Source of the DNA: Agrobacterium tumefaciens
GTDB lineage: Bacteria; Pseudomonadota; Alphaproteobacteria; Rhizobiales; Rhizobiaceae
Length of the DNA stretch: 64,000 nt
Direction: 5' to 3'
NCBI RefSeq assembly: GCF_017726655.1
Contig: NZ_CP072308.1
Location: 2,554,001 to 2,618,000 of the forward strand
In this document: positions 1 to 9,339 of the stretch, one piece after another
How positions within the stretch are numbered: the stretch's first letter is position 1
Layout: each line of letters begins with the position of its first letter
Notes under the pieces: model-generated
What the model was told of the DNA's origin: nothing
Databases searched by the model: none
What the model saw: only the letters and a program-made list of their open reading frames with translations
Translations under genes and position numbers: made by a program

Positions 1-2
1 AG

Positions 3-95
3 CAGGTGGAGGCGCATGACAGCGCATTGGCGCGCATCGCCTCGGATCACCTGCCGCTGAAGGCGGCGGTGCGGACCGACCTGCTGGCGGCCTGA
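3..95 (+). CDS. C-terminal end of an endonuclease/exonuclease/phosphatase-family protein (partial)
   Basis: Only the last 30 codons are inside the window; the gene begins to the left. The frame reads to a TGA at 93-95 and contains ASDHLPLKA. This matches the conserved SDHLP block that carries the last catalytic Asp-His pair of the exonuclease III / endonuclease-exonuclease-phosphatase fold. The substrate (DNA, lipid or sugar phosphate) cannot be told from this fragment. The frame assignment rests on the motif and the clean stop. Confidence 0.6.
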   Translation, partial: QVEAHDSALARIASDHLPLKAAVRTDLLAA

Positions 96-127
96 ATTCG
101 TCGGCTATTGATGCACTTTGGTGAGCC

Positions 128-325
128 TCAGGCCACCGTCATCTGGCCACTGCGCGAGCGGGCTTCCAGCAACGAGGTTCGGATGGCTTCCATCAAACGC
201 TCGCGGTTGTTTCTGACCTTGCCCCTGTCGAGATTTTGCGCGGAAAGCGCGAGGTCGAGACCCTCATGCATCACGATTGAATAGGCAACTGTTGTCGCCC
301 AGCTCTCGTAGTCCTGCTCCATCAT
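128..325 (-). CDS. Small hypothetical protein (65 aa)
   Basis: I do not recognise the family. The product is soluble and mostly helical in appearance, with an acidic N-terminal half (starting MMEQDYESW) and a basic C-terminal half (KVRNNRERLMEAIRTS). There is no signal peptide or membrane segment. It faces the preceding plus-strand gene tail by tail (32 bp gap) and ends an AT-rich upstream stretch at 326-540 that could hold its promoter. It could be a conserved rhizobial small protein; coding status is likely but not certain. Confidence 0.5.
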   Translation of the reverse strand: MMEQDYESWATTVAYSIVMHEGLDLALSAQNLDRGKVRNNRERLMEAIRTSLLEARSRSGQMTVA

Positions 326-540
326 GCCGCCCCTGAACTAAATCATTTAGTCCGAATCACCCTGCTTTTCAATTTATCACAGAATTTTAACTAAAAAAGC
401 GCGCCTTTTCTTAAAGTTCCGCCCGGCTAGGGCGTCTATATTTCATTCCCAAAGCTTCGGCACTGAGACGTTGTAGCAGGATTGGCGTGTAACTGGCTGA
501 AACAGATTCTATTTCAGTAAAGCGTCACGAATATTCCAGC

Positions 541-574
541 CAATAAAACGCCGCGCATCTTGGGATGCGCGGCG
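541..574 (-). terminator. Rho-independent terminator of the RND efflux operon
   Basis: Perfect 11-bp stem (549-559 with 564-574) and a TTGG loop. On the minus strand it is followed by TTTTATTG (548-541). It lies 38 bp past the stop codon of the RND pump gene, so it closes that operon. Confidence 0.85.
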
Positions 575-611
575 GGCTTGCGTCGAAGGTTGCGGTGGAT
601 AGGTGTCGGCC

Positions 612-3600
612 TCAGCCGGCCTTTTCGAGCTTGTAGTCCGAGTTGGCCGGTTCTTCCTCTTTGTGCTGGATGAGCGGGCGGTTGCCCGCCAGTTTGCGCA
701 CCAGCACGTAGAAGACCGGTGTCATGAAGATGCCGAAGAACGTCACGCCGATCATGCCGGAGAAGACCGCGACACCCATGGCGGCGCGCATTTCCGCACC
801 GGCACCTGTCGAGACGACCAGAGGCACCACGCCCATGATGAAGGCGAGCGAGGTCATCAGGATCGGGCGCAGGCGAAGCCGGCTTGCCTCGATGGCCGCC
901 TGAAGCGGCGTTCGTCCCTCGAATTCCAGTTCCCGGGCGAATTCCACGATCAGGATCGCGTTTTTCGCCGAGAGACCCACAAGGACGACAAGGCCGATCT
1001 GCGTAAAGATGTTGTTATCCCCTCCCGTCAGCCAGACGCCCGTGAGAGCCGCAAGTACGCCGAGCGGCACGATCAGGATGATCGCAATCGGCAGGGTCAG
1101 GCTTTCATATTGCGCGGCGAGCACGAGATAGACGAGCAGCAGCGCCAGCGGGAACACCACGATGCTGGAGTTGCCGGCGAGAATCTGCTGGTAGGTCAGA
1201 TCCGTCCATTCATAATCGATCCCCGCGGGCAGGGTTTCGGCAAGGATCTTCTCGATCGCCGCCTGCGCCTGGCCCGATGAGAAGCCCGGTGCCGGTCCAC
1301 CGTTGATATCAGCTGCGAGGAAGCCGTTATAACGGTTGGTGCGTTCCGGTCCCGTCGTTGCATCCACCTTCAGGAGCGTCGACAGCGGGATCATCTGACC
1401 CGTCGCGGAGCGAACCTTCAGGCGGCCAATATCTTCCGCATGGGCGCGGAACTGCGAGTCCGCCTGCACACGGACGCTGTATGTGCGGCCGAAGGCGTTG
1501 AAGTCATTGACGTAGAGCGAGCCGAGATAAATCTGCAGCGTCTGGAAGACGTCGCTGACGGAGACGCCCAGCTGTTCGGCCTTGGCGCGGTCGAGGTCGG
1601 CGAAGAGCTGCGGCACGTTGATCTGGTAGCTGGAGAAGATGCCCGCCAGCTCCGGTGTCTGATAGGCCTTGGCGATGACGGCCTTCGCCGCTTCATCCAG
1701 CGTCTGGTAGCCGTAACCGGCGCGGTCTTCGATCTGCAGTTTGAAGCCACCTGTCTGGCCGAGACCGTTGACCGGCGGCGGCGGGAACATGGCGATAAAG
1801 GCATCCTGAATGCCGGCGAACTTCTGGTTCAGCTGCATGGCGATGGCGCCGCCGGAGAGTTCCGGTGTCTTGCGCTTTTCGAAGTCATCGAGAACCGCAA
1901 AGACGATGCCGGAGTTGGAGCCGATGGTGAAGCCGTTGATCGACAGGCCCGGGAAGGCGATGGCGTGGCTGACACCGGGCGTTTCCATGGCGATCGCGCT
2001 CATCCGCTTGATGACGTTCTCGGTGCGGTCGAGCGTTGCGCCATCGGGCAACTGGGCGAAACCGATCAGATACTGCTTGTCCTGCGCTGGCACGAAGCCG
2101 CTCGGCACAGTCGTGAACATGCCATAGGTGGCAGCCACCAGCGCCATGTAAACGATCATCACCAAGCTCTTGCGTGTCACCAAGCCGCCGACAGTCTTGC
2201 CGTAGCCGTTCGAGGCCGCGCCGAAGGCACGGTTGAAGCCACGGAAGAACCAGCCGAGGATCTTGTCCATGAAGCGGGTGAGCCAGTCTTTCGGCGCGCC
2301 GTGTTCCTTCAGCAGCAGGGCCGCAAGAGCGGGTGACAGCGTCAGCGAGTTGATGGCCGAAATGACGGTGGAGATCGCAATCGTCAGCGCGAACTGCCGG
2401 TAGAACTGGCCGGACAGGCCGGAGATGAAGGCGAGCGGCACGAAGACGGCGACCAGAACCAGCGCAATGGCAATGATCGGGCCGGAGACTTCGCGCATGG
2501 CCTTATAGGTGGCGTCACGCGGTGAGAGCCCGTTTTCGATGTTTCGCTCGACGTTTTCGACGACCACGATCGCGTCATCCACGACGATGCCGATGGCGAG
2601 CACGAGCCCGAACAGCGTCAACGCGTTGATGGAAAAGCCGAAGGCATACATGACGGCGAAGGTGCCGATGATCGAGACCGGAACGGCGATCAGCGGAATG
2701 ATCGAGGCGCGCCAGGTCTGGAGGAAGAGGATGACGACAAGCACCACGAGGCCAACGGCCTCGAGGAGTGTGTCGACGACTTTCTCGATGGAGGAGCGCA
2801 CGAATTTCGTCGTATCGTAGACGATCTCGTATTTCACGCCATCGGGCATGGCCAATTGCAGATTGTCCATGGTGGCGCGGACATTGTCGGCGATTTCGAT
2901 GGCGTTGGAGCCGGGGGCCTGAAGGACCGCGACAGCCACGGCGGGCTCACCATCGAGCAGCGAACGCAGCGTGTAGTCTGCTGCGCCGAGTTCGATGCGC
3001 GCGACATCGCGCAGGCGGGTGATTTCGCCATTGGCGCCGCTCTTGACGATGATGTTGCCGAATTCTTCCGGCGTCGTCAGACGGCCCTGGGCATTGACGT
3101 TGAGCTGCAGGTCGACACCGTTCGGGCTCGGCGAAGCGCCGATGACGCCGGCGGCGGCCTGCACGTTCTGCTGGCGGATGGCGTCGGAGACGTCACTGGC
3201 AGCCAGATCATGTTCGGCCACTTTCTGCGGGTCGAGCCAGACGCGCATGGAATAGTCACCTGCGCCGAAGACCTGCACCTGGCCGACACCTTCGATGCGG
3301 GCGAGGCGGTCTTTGACGTTCAGCGTCGCATAGTTGCGCAGGTAGGTGATGTCATAGGCGTCGGTCTTGGAGACAAGGTTGACGACCATGATGAAGTCGG
3401 GCGAGCTCTTCACCGTTGTGATGCCGAGCGCACGCACTTCCGCCGGCAGGCGCGGTTCTGCCTGCGAGACGCGGTTCTGCACCAGCTGCTGGGCCTTGTC
3501 GGGGTCGGTGCCGAGCTTGAAGGTGACGGTGAGCGTCAGCACGCCGTCCGATGTCGCCTGGCTGCCCATATAGAGCATGTCCTCGACACCGTTGATCTGT

Positions 3601-3806
3601 TCTTCGAGCGGTGTCGCGACGGTTTCAGCGATAACGGTCGGGTTCGCACCGGGATAGGTGGCGCGCACGACGACGGATGGCGGAACGACTTCGGGATATT
3701 CCGAAATCGGCAGGGCGCGCATGCCAAGAAGGCCTGCCACCACAATCAGGATCGACAAGACGCCGGCGAATACCGGCCGGTCGACAAAAAATCTGGAAAT
3801 ATTCAT
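612..3806 (-). CDS. RND multidrug efflux pump, inner-membrane subunit (HAE1 / AcrB-MexF family)
   Basis: A 1064-residue proton-driven exporter, the usual length for HAE1 RND pumps. It starts MNISRFFVDRPVFAGVLS, the standard first helix. The porter-domain block LPISEYPEVVPPSV follows. Further in are the second large periplasmic loop and the mid-membrane region with VDDAIVVVENVERN, which includes the acidic proton-relay residues. A purine-rich ribosome site (GAGAGGG) precedes the ATG. It lies 133 bp downstream of the membrane fusion protein gene on the same strand, so the two probably form an operon. No outer-membrane channel gene is nearby; a shared TolC-like channel elsewhere is inferred. It is more like MexF/BepG-type pumps than CusA metal pumps. 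Substrates are unknown. Confidence 0.95.
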   Translation of the reverse strand: MNISRFFVDRPVFAGVLSILIVVAGLLGMRALPISEYPEVVPPSVVVRATYPGANPTVIAETVATPLEEQINGVEDMLYMGSQATSDGVLTLTVTFKLGTDPDKAQQLVQNRVSQAEPRLPAEVRALGITTVKSSPDFIMVVNLVSKTDAYDITYLRNYATLNVKDRLARIEGVGQVQVFGAGDYSMRVWLDPQKVAEHDLAASDVSDAIRQQNVQAAAGVIGASPSPNGVDLQLNVNAQGRLTTPEEFGNIIVKSGANGEITRLRDVARIELGAADYTLRSLLDGEPAVAVAVLQAPGSNAIEIADNVRATMDNLQLAMPDGVKYEIVYDTTKFVRSSIEKVVDTLLEAVGLVVLVVILFLQTWRASIIPLIAVPVSIIGTFAVMYAFGFSINALTLFGLVLAIGIVVDDAIVVVENVERNIENGLSPRDATYKAMREVSGPIIAIALVLVAVFVPLAFISGLSGQFYRQFALTIAISTVISAINSLTLSPALAALLLKEHGAPKDWLTRFMDKILGWFFRGFNRAFGAASNGYGKTVGGLVTRKSLVMIVYMALVAATYGMFTTVPSGFVPAQDKQYLIGFAQLPDGATLDRTENVIKRMSAIAMETPGVSHAIAFPGLSINGFTIGSNSGIVFAVLDDFEKRKTPELSGGAIAMQLNQKFAGIQDAFIAMFPPPPVNGLGQTGGFKLQIEDRAGYGYQTLDEAAKAVIAKAYQTPELAGIFSSYQINVPQLFADLDRAKAEQLGVSVSDVFQTLQIYLGSLYVNDFNAFGRTYSVRVQADSQFRAHAEDIGRLKVRSATGQMIPLSTLLKVDATTGPERTNRYNGFLAADINGGPAPGFSSGQAQAAIEKILAETLPAGIDYEWTDLTYQQILAGNSSIVVFPLALLLVYLVLAAQYESLTLPIAIILIVPLGVLAALTGVWLTGGDNNIFTQIGLVVLVGLSAKNAILIVEFARELEFEGRTPLQAAIEASRLRLRPILMTSLAFIMGVVPLVVSTGAGAEMRAAMGVAVFSGMIGVTFFGIFMTPVFYVLVRKLAGNRPLIQHKEEEPANSDYKLEKAG

Positions 3807-3939
3807 ATCCAGTCCCTCTCCGGGTATATTTTGGAATGCGAAGGCCGCTCCGGCGGCAGGATTGCCGCCGGTAAAGGCCGGTTCTGTCTGAATGCGCGTC
3901 TCGCGAAAGCGCGGGACGCTTACTGATCAAAGAGGTGGG

Positions 3940-5130
3940 TTACTGCGAAGCAGCAACCTTGTCTTCCGCCTGCGGTGCGATGGTCGCACCCGGACGGATG
4001 CGCTGCAGGCCGTTGACGACGATCGTATCACCGGCGGCAAGACCGCTGTCGATGATGCGCTGACCGTCTGCCGGTGCGCCCGGCTTGATCTGGCGGTAGC
4101 TCACCTTGTTTTCGGCATCGACCACGAAGACGAAGCGCTTGTCCTGGTCCGTGCCGATGGCGCGGTCGCTGATGACGATGCGGTTTTCCGGCTTCGGTTC
4201 GCCCATGCGCACCCGCACGAACTGGCCGGGGATCAGCCTGCCGTCCGGATTGTCGAAGATGGCGCGCACACCGATGGTGCCGCTGGCCGAGTCGACCTGG
4301 TTGTCGATCAGGTGCAGCGTGCCCTTGATCGGCGTGCCTTCATCCGAAAGCGTGCCGATTTCAACCGGTATCTGTTCCAGAGCGGGCAGGGCGCCATCGG
4401 TTTTCGGCAGCTCGGCAAGAGCCTTTGCCACCGTGCCTTCGCTGGCATTGAAGCTTGCATAGATCGGGTTGACCGAGACGAGTGTCGTCAGGGCCGGCGA
4501 GGTGGAGCCAGCGGCGACGAGGTTGCCGGCGGTGATTTCGATGCGGCCGACGCGGCCCGAAACAGGGGCGCGGATTTCGGTGTAGCCGAGATCGAGTTGC
4601 GCCGTCGTCAATGCTGCGCGGGCGGCGCGAAGCTGGGCTTCGGCATCCGCAAACGAGCTCTGGCGCTGGTCGAGATCGCTCTGGGAGATGGTGCGATTGT
4701 CGGAAAGCCGGCGGCCACGGTCGAGTTCCGTTTTCGCGAGGCTCACCTTGGCTTCGGCCGAGGCGACCTGTCCTTCAGCGCCGGCAACGGCGGCCTGATA
4801 GGGGGCCGGGTCGATGGTGAAGAGGGGATCGCCTTCCTTCACCAGCGCGCCCTCGCGGAAATGCACGGCCTTGATCTGGCCGGCGACGCGGGAGCGGATC
4901 TGCACCCGGTCTACGGCTTCCAGACGACCGGAAAATTCCTCCCAGCGCATCACGTCGCGGCTTTCCACCTTCGCGACGGTGACCGGGATTGCCGGTGTTT
5001 CAGCGGGCGTGGAAGCGGCCGTTGCGTTGCGGCTGGTAGGGAGGTCGAAAAACAGTGCTGCGGCTGCAACGGACACGGCAAGCCCGATGCCGGCGCCCGT
5101 CAGGGCCCGGCGCTTTGTGTTCAGCGTCAT
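3940..5130 (-). CDS. RND efflux periplasmic adaptor (membrane fusion protein, MexE/AcrA type)
   Basis: A 396-residue adaptor that bridges the RND pump and an outer-membrane channel. The N-terminus has a basic stretch and a hydrophobic segment (residues about 8-27), a signal or anchor. The lipoyl half-motif region SRVAGQIKAVHFREGALVKEG follows at about residue 80, then a helical hairpin (about 110-170) with repeated Ala/Gln heptads. The second lipoyl half is TEIRAPVSGRVG, followed by beta-barrel and membrane-proximal domains. A strong AAGGAGAT ribosome site precedes the ATG. It is the promoter-proximal gene of the pair. The alpha/beta-hydrolase gene just upstream on the same strand ends 56 bp before it and could be cotranscribed. 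Confidence 0.93.
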   Translation of the reverse strand: MTLNTKRRALTGAGIGLAVSVAAAALFFDLPTSRNATAASTPAETPAIPVTVAKVESRDVMRWEEFSGRLEAVDRVQIRSRVAGQIKAVHFREGALVKEGDPLFTIDPAPYQAAVAGAEGQVASAEAKVSLAKTELDRGRRLSDNRTISQSDLDQRQSSFADAEAQLRAARAALTTAQLDLGYTEIRAPVSGRVGRIEITAGNLVAAGSTSPALTTLVSVNPIYASFNASEGTVAKALAELPKTDGALPALEQIPVEIGTLSDEGTPIKGTLHLIDNQVDSASGTIGVRAIFDNPDGRLIPGQFVRVRMGEPKPENRIVISDRAIGTDQDKRFVFVVDAENKVSYRQIKPGAPADGQRIIDSGLAAGDTIVVNGLQRIRPGATIAPQAEDKVAASQ

Positions 5131-5186
5131 GGGTATCTCCTTGGCCCCAGATCAGGAGCCGATCAGTTTCTCAATAAATGCGGTAT

Positions 5187-6035
5187 TCAGTGTTTTAACT
5201 GGTCAACGAAAGTCTTGAACTCCGAACAGATGGATGGGACCCATCCGCCGCCCTCTCCTTGATAAAGCCCCGTCCAGCCGACGCCGGCGGGGAAAACATG
5301 GCTCCGGACGCTGACACCCGAGGCGATAAGACGGTCTCCATAATTGACCGTCTCGTCGCGCAGAGGATCATCCTCGGCGGTAAAGATCAGCGCCGGCGCT
5401 ACCCGGTTCAGCCGCGTGCACTGGCAGGGTGCGGCATAGGGGTGGAAAAACCCGCAGGCCTTGGCAAGGTAGTGGCTCCAGCCATCCGCCCAGCGCTGGC
5501 GCATGCCGATCCTGTCCGCTTCGCGGAAGGATTCCGTCGTCATCATCGGGTCGATCATGGGCGACAGAAGTATCTGGCCTGCGAGCTTGCCGGGCATGCG
5601 GTCACGGGCCTTCAAGGCAAGCCCCGCCGCCACATTGCCACCAGCTTCTTCGCCGGCCACGAACAGCAGCGATTTCGCGCCGCCATAATGCTTGCGATCC
5701 CGGTTCAAATGATCGAGCGCCTCGTAAGCACAGTCGATAACCATCGGAAACTCGTTGCCGGACGGCTTGCTGTAGTCGGCTTCCACGACCACTGCGCCGC
5801 TTTCCGCAAGCGCGCGGGCCACCGGAAGCTCGGGGCAATTGCCATCAGGCTCAAGGCCGGGTTGCAGAAACGATCCGCCGCGCAGGTAAAGCACCACGGG
5901 CGGCTGGCTGCAAAGGTTTGCACCCTCATACCGGCGCACGGAAAGCTGGGATGCGAGGCCCCCGCAGCATTTGATGTTTTCCCAGTGCGCGTTCATCTGA
6001 TCCGGTCCCGTGCGCCACCATCGGCGGTGCACCAT
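5187..6035 (-). CDS. Alpha/beta-hydrolase fold 3 protein lacking its catalytic residues (predicted pseudoenzyme)
   Basis: A 282-residue protein that follows the hormone-sensitive-lipase/acetyl-esterase fold over its whole length. The active-site positions are changed. The family's HGG oxyanion motif reads LRGGSF (51-56). The GDSAGG nucleophile elbow reads GEEAGG (128-133), so Glu replaces the catalytic Ser at 130. The C-terminal HGF block reads FPAGVGWTGL (248-257), without His. The Asp of DPLRDE (223) remains. The frame is intact, so this is not simple decay. It sits between the RND adaptor gene and a divergent LysR gene, suggesting a sensory or ligand-binding role linked to efflux; that is inference. 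The start is uncertain: ATG at 5996 (Met14) is an alternative, and neither has a strong ribosome site. Confidence 0.85.
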   Translation of the reverse strand: MVHRRWWRTGPDQMNAHWENIKCCGGLASQLSVRRYEGANLCSQPPVVLYLRGGSFLQPGLEPDGNCPELPVARALAESGAVVVEADYSKPSGNEFPMVIDCAYEALDHLNRDRKHYGGAKSLLFVAGEEAGGNVAAGLALKARDRMPGKLAGQILLSPMIDPMMTTESFREADRIGMRQRWADGWSHYLAKACGFFHPYAAPCQCTRLNRVAPALIFTAEDDPLRDETVNYGDRLIASGVSVRSHVFPAGVGWTGLYQGEGGGWVPSICSEFKTFVDQLKH

Positions 6036-6130
6036 ATTTGCAAAATCTGAAATTCATATTATTGTTCGGGGAAAAATGATCAACTACGCTAAAATGAAAA
6101 CACTATTCCAAATATACGGATAATCGCATC

Positions 6131-7030
6131 ATGGATCAGCTCTCCGCCATGCGGGTTTTTACGCGGGTCGTGGAAACCGGTAATTTCAGCCGGGCCGCGA
6201 CCGCGCTGAGCATGCCGAAAACCACGGTTACCAACATGGTACAGGCGCTCGAGGCGCACTTGCAGACCACGCTTCTCAACCGCACGACGCGGCGGGTCAT
6301 GCTGACGACGGACGGTGCTCTCTATTATGAGCGCGCATCGCAGATTTTATCGGAAATTGAAGAACTTGACGGCAGCATGTCCAGCGCGCAGGTGCAGCCG
6401 TCGGGCCGGTTGCGTGTGGAAATGGCAGGTGTCTTTGCGGACCTCGTCGTTATCCCACATCTTTGTGAATTTTACCAGCGCTATCCGCAAATCCGCCTCG
6501 ACCTCGGCGTCGGTGACCGTCTGGTCGACTATATCGCTGAAAATGTCGACTGCGCGCTGCGGGTCGGCGTGTTGCGCGATCAGTCGCTGATTGCCCGAAA
6601 AGTAGGCGAACTCCGGTTCGAAACATTTGCGTCGCCGTCCTATATCCAGAAGTTCGGCATGCCGCAGGAGCCCGAGGACCTCGAAAAAGATCATTTATCG
6701 GTGGGTTACCTCAATGCCACCACGGGCCAGATCATGCCGGCCTCCTTCGACAATGGCATACGCAGCGTTGAGTTGACGCCCAACTATGTCGTTTCCGTCA
6801 ACGACAGCCGTACCTATCTCAATGCGGCGCTCGCCGGCATGGGCATCGTGCAGCTGCCGATCTTCATGGTGCGGGATGCGCTGTCGCGCGGAGAGCTGGT
6901 GCCGGTGCTTTCCGAATGGCGACGGGAGGCGATGCCGATCTATGTGGTCTATCCGCAGACCCGGCATGTGACGAACAAGGTCCGCGTTTTTGTCGACTGG
7001 TTGGCGAAGCTGGTGCATGGGCTGATGTAA
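6131..7030 (+). CDS. LysR-family transcriptional regulator
   Basis: A 299-residue regulator starting MDQLSAMRVFTRVVETGNFS, the typical LysR winged-helix opening. The recognition helix lies around residues 28-50, followed by the type-2 periplasmic-binding-like effector domain (about 90-295). It is divergent from the hydrolase/RND genes with a 95-bp AT-rich gap (6036-6130). LysR proteins usually control the divergent neighbour, so control of the efflux locus is likely; the ligand is unknown. It ends 4 bp before the stop of the next, convergent LysR gene. Confidence 0.92.
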   Translation: MDQLSAMRVFTRVVETGNFSRAATALSMPKTTVTNMVQALEAHLQTTLLNRTTRRVMLTTDGALYYERASQILSEIEELDGSMSSAQVQPSGRLRVEMAGVFADLVVIPHLCEFYQRYPQIRLDLGVGDRLVDYIAENVDCALRVGVLRDQSLIARKVGELRFETFASPSYIQKFGMPQEPEDLEKDHLSVGYLNATTGQIMPASFDNGIRSVELTPNYVVSVNDSRTYLNAALAGMGIVQLPIFMVRDALSRGELVPVLSEWRREAMPIYVVYPQTRHVTNKVRVFVDWLAKLVHGLM

Positions 7031-7034
7031 ACGA

Positions 7035-7937
7035 TCAGTCCCGCCCGGCTCTCGCGGCAACGAAATCGATAAAGGCGCGTACCCGGGCGGCGAGATGCTC
7101 GTGGCCGGCGTAGACGGCGTGGATCACCTCCAGGTCCTCGGCGTTATAGTCCTCCAGCACTGGCACGAGCAGTCCTGCCTCGATATCGGGCTTGACGTGA
7201 AATTCGCCCATGCGCCCCATCCCCAAGCCCGCGAGGCAGAGCCTGCGCATCGCCATGCCGCTATTGACCGAGGCATTACCCGTGACAGGAAGGCGATAGA
7301 GATCGCCGGAAGCAGGGTCGCGGAACGGCCATTCGTTGAGGCTGCGGCTGAAATTAAAACTCAGGCAATTATGCCGCGCCAGATCCTGCGGCGTGTCCGG
7401 CAGGCCATGTTGCTCGATATAGGCAGGCGAGGCGACGATCACGCGGCAGACCTCCTTCAGTTTTTTTGCCTTCAGAGAGGAATCGCCCATCGCGCCGGAG
7501 CGGATTGCGATGTCCGTGCGTTCCTCGATCAGGCTGATGACGCCGTCGGTGAGCGAGATATCCAGTTCGATTTCCGGATAGAGCGACAGGAATTCCGGCG
7601 CGAGCGGCAGGAGATAACGTTCGCCGAAGCCGAGCGTCGCGTTGACTCGCAGAAGGCCGCGCGGCACGACCTTGCCGCCGCTCGCCACGATCTGCTCGGT
7701 CTCGGCGATATCGGCGAGGATTCGTCGTGCCCGCGCCAGATAGACCTCGCCCTCGGGCGTGAGCGTGACGAGCCGGGTGGAGCGGGCCAGCAACCTCGTG
7801 CCGAGACGATCTTCGATACGTGTGACAAGTTTGCTGACCGCCGAGGGCGAGAGCTTCAGCCTGCGCCCGGCGGCTGAAAAACTGCCGAGTTCCGCCGCCA
7901 CCACGAAGACTTCCATCTCTCCGGCCCTGTTGTCCAT
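7035..7937 (-). CDS. LysR-family transcriptional regulator
   Basis: A 300-residue LysR protein. The N-terminal helix-turn-helix has AELGSFSAAGRRLKLSPSAVSKLV at about residues 15-38, typical of the family. The effector domain runs from about 90 onwards. It is transcribed away from an MFS exporter gene across a 161-bp gap and is the obvious candidate regulator of that exporter and the reductase after it. It is not a duplicate of the LysR gene next to it; the sequences differ throughout. Confidence 0.92.
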   Translation of the reverse strand: MDNRAGEMEVFVVAAELGSFSAAGRRLKLSPSAVSKLVTRIEDRLGTRLLARSTRLVTLTPEGEVYLARARRILADIAETEQIVASGGKVVPRGLLRVNATLGFGERYLLPLAPEFLSLYPEIELDISLTDGVISLIEERTDIAIRSGAMGDSSLKAKKLKEVCRVIVASPAYIEQHGLPDTPQDLARHNCLSFNFSRSLNEWPFRDPASGDLYRLPVTGNASVNSGMAMRRLCLAGLGMGRMGEFHVKPDIEAGLLVPVLEDYNAEDLEVIHAVYAGHEHLAARVRAFIDFVAARAGRD

Positions 7938-8098
7938 CGCTTCCCACCTATGAAGTCAATTCAAAGGTATTTATCCGGCTTTGCCCGTTATCATGCAAGT
8001 CCCCTTCGCCCATATTGTCTGCATCGATTTGATCCAACCGGGCAGCACATGCTGTCCAGAAGGCCCGCGATCCCCCTGCGGGCGAAGAGGTATTCGTC

Positions 8099-9280
8099 AT
8101 GCCATTGGCTATATTTGCCCTGACGATCGCGGCTTATGCGATCGGAACAACGGAGTTCGTCATTGTCGGTCTGCTGCCAACCGTCGCCAACGATCTTCAT
8201 ATCACCCTGCCGCTCGCCGGCCTCATCGTCAGCGTCTATGCGCTGGGCGTGACCTTCGGTGCGCCGATCCTCACGGCATTGACCGGGAAGATAGAGAGGA
8301 AGCCGCTGCTGCTCGGCCTGATGGCCCTGTTCATCGTCGGTAACAGTCTCGCAGCCCTCTCACCCAGTTATGAGATGCTGCTGGTCGCCCGTGTCATCGC
8401 CGCCTTCGCCCACGGCGTTTTTTTCTCGGTCGGCTCCACCATCGCAGCCGATCTCGTGCCGGAAAACCGCCGCGCCTCGGCCATTGCCATGATGTTCATG
8501 GGGCTCACGGTCGCCATCGTCACCGGTGTTCCGCTCGGCACCTATATCGGTCAGGTCTTCGGCTGGCGCGCCACCTTCTGGGCAGTTGCCGCCCTCGGTA
8601 TCGTCGCCTTTCTGGGCATTGCGACGCTTCTGCCGAACACGCTCAAGAAGGCGCCGCCGGCGAGCCTGCTGGATCAGGTGCGGGTTCTCGGGTCCGGCCG
8701 CCTGCTCATCGTATTCGCCATGACGGCACTCGGTTACGGCGGCACCTTCGTCGCCTTCACCTTCCTTGCGCCCATCCTGCAGGATGTGACCGGCTTTTCG
8801 GAAAAGAGCGTCAGCCTGATCCTCGTGCTTTACGGCATCGCGATTGCCGCCGGCAATATCGGCGGCGGCAGGATTGCGAACCATAATCCGGTCAAGGCCC
8901 TCGTTGGTCTATTCCTGGCCCAGGCCATCGTGCTGCTCGTCTTTTCCTTCACCGCCGTTTCGCCGGTGCTGACGTTGATCACGCTTGCCGCGCTTGGTTT
9001 CCTCTCTTTCGCCAATGTGCCCGGCCTGCAGCTCTATGTGGTGCAGCTTGCCAAGCAGCATCGCCCCGGTGCCGTTGATGTCGCCTCGGCGCTCAACATC
9101 GCCGCCTTCAACCTCGGCATCGCCATTGGTGCGTGGCTCGGCGGTCTGGTGGTCGAATCACCGATGGGTCTGGGAGCCACACCCTGGGTCGGCGCCATCC
9201 TCGTCGCGATTGCCCTGCTTCTGACCATCTGGAGCAGCACGCTCGACCGCCGCGCCGCGGTGACGCTGAAGACCGCCTGA
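8099..9280 (+). CDS. MFS exporter, DHA1 family (AraJ/YdhP-like)
   Basis: A 393-residue protein with about 12 hydrophobic segments. It begins MPLAIFALTIAAYAIGTTEF, a hallmark of the sugar-efflux/AraJ branch of drug:proton antiporters. The motif-A-like loop between helices 2 and 3 (GAPILTALTGKIERKPLL) is present. AAGAGG 8 bp upstream supports the ATG. It is followed after 59 bp by an aldo/keto reductase gene on the same strand, probably one unit under the divergent LysR. The exported compound is unknown. Confidence 0.92.
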   Translation: MPLAIFALTIAAYAIGTTEFVIVGLLPTVANDLHITLPLAGLIVSVYALGVTFGAPILTALTGKIERKPLLLGLMALFIVGNSLAALSPSYEMLLVARVIAAFAHGVFFSVGSTIAADLVPENRRASAIAMMFMGLTVAIVTGVPLGTYIGQVFGWRATFWAVAALGIVAFLGIATLLPNTLKKAPPASLLDQVRVLGSGRLLIVFAMTALGYGGTFVAFTFLAPILQDVTGFSEKSVSLILVLYGIAIAAGNIGGGRIANHNPVKALVGLFLAQAIVLLVFSFTAVSPVLTLITLAALGFLSFANVPGLQLYVVQLAKQHRPGAVDVASALNIAAFNLGIAIGAWLGGLVVESPMGLGATPWVGAILVAIALLLTIWSSTLDRRAAVTLKTA

Positions 9281-9339
9281 ACTTGCCTATAAATTCCGGC
9301 AGCACCCGATCTGCCGGATCACCTCAAAGGAGAAAATAT

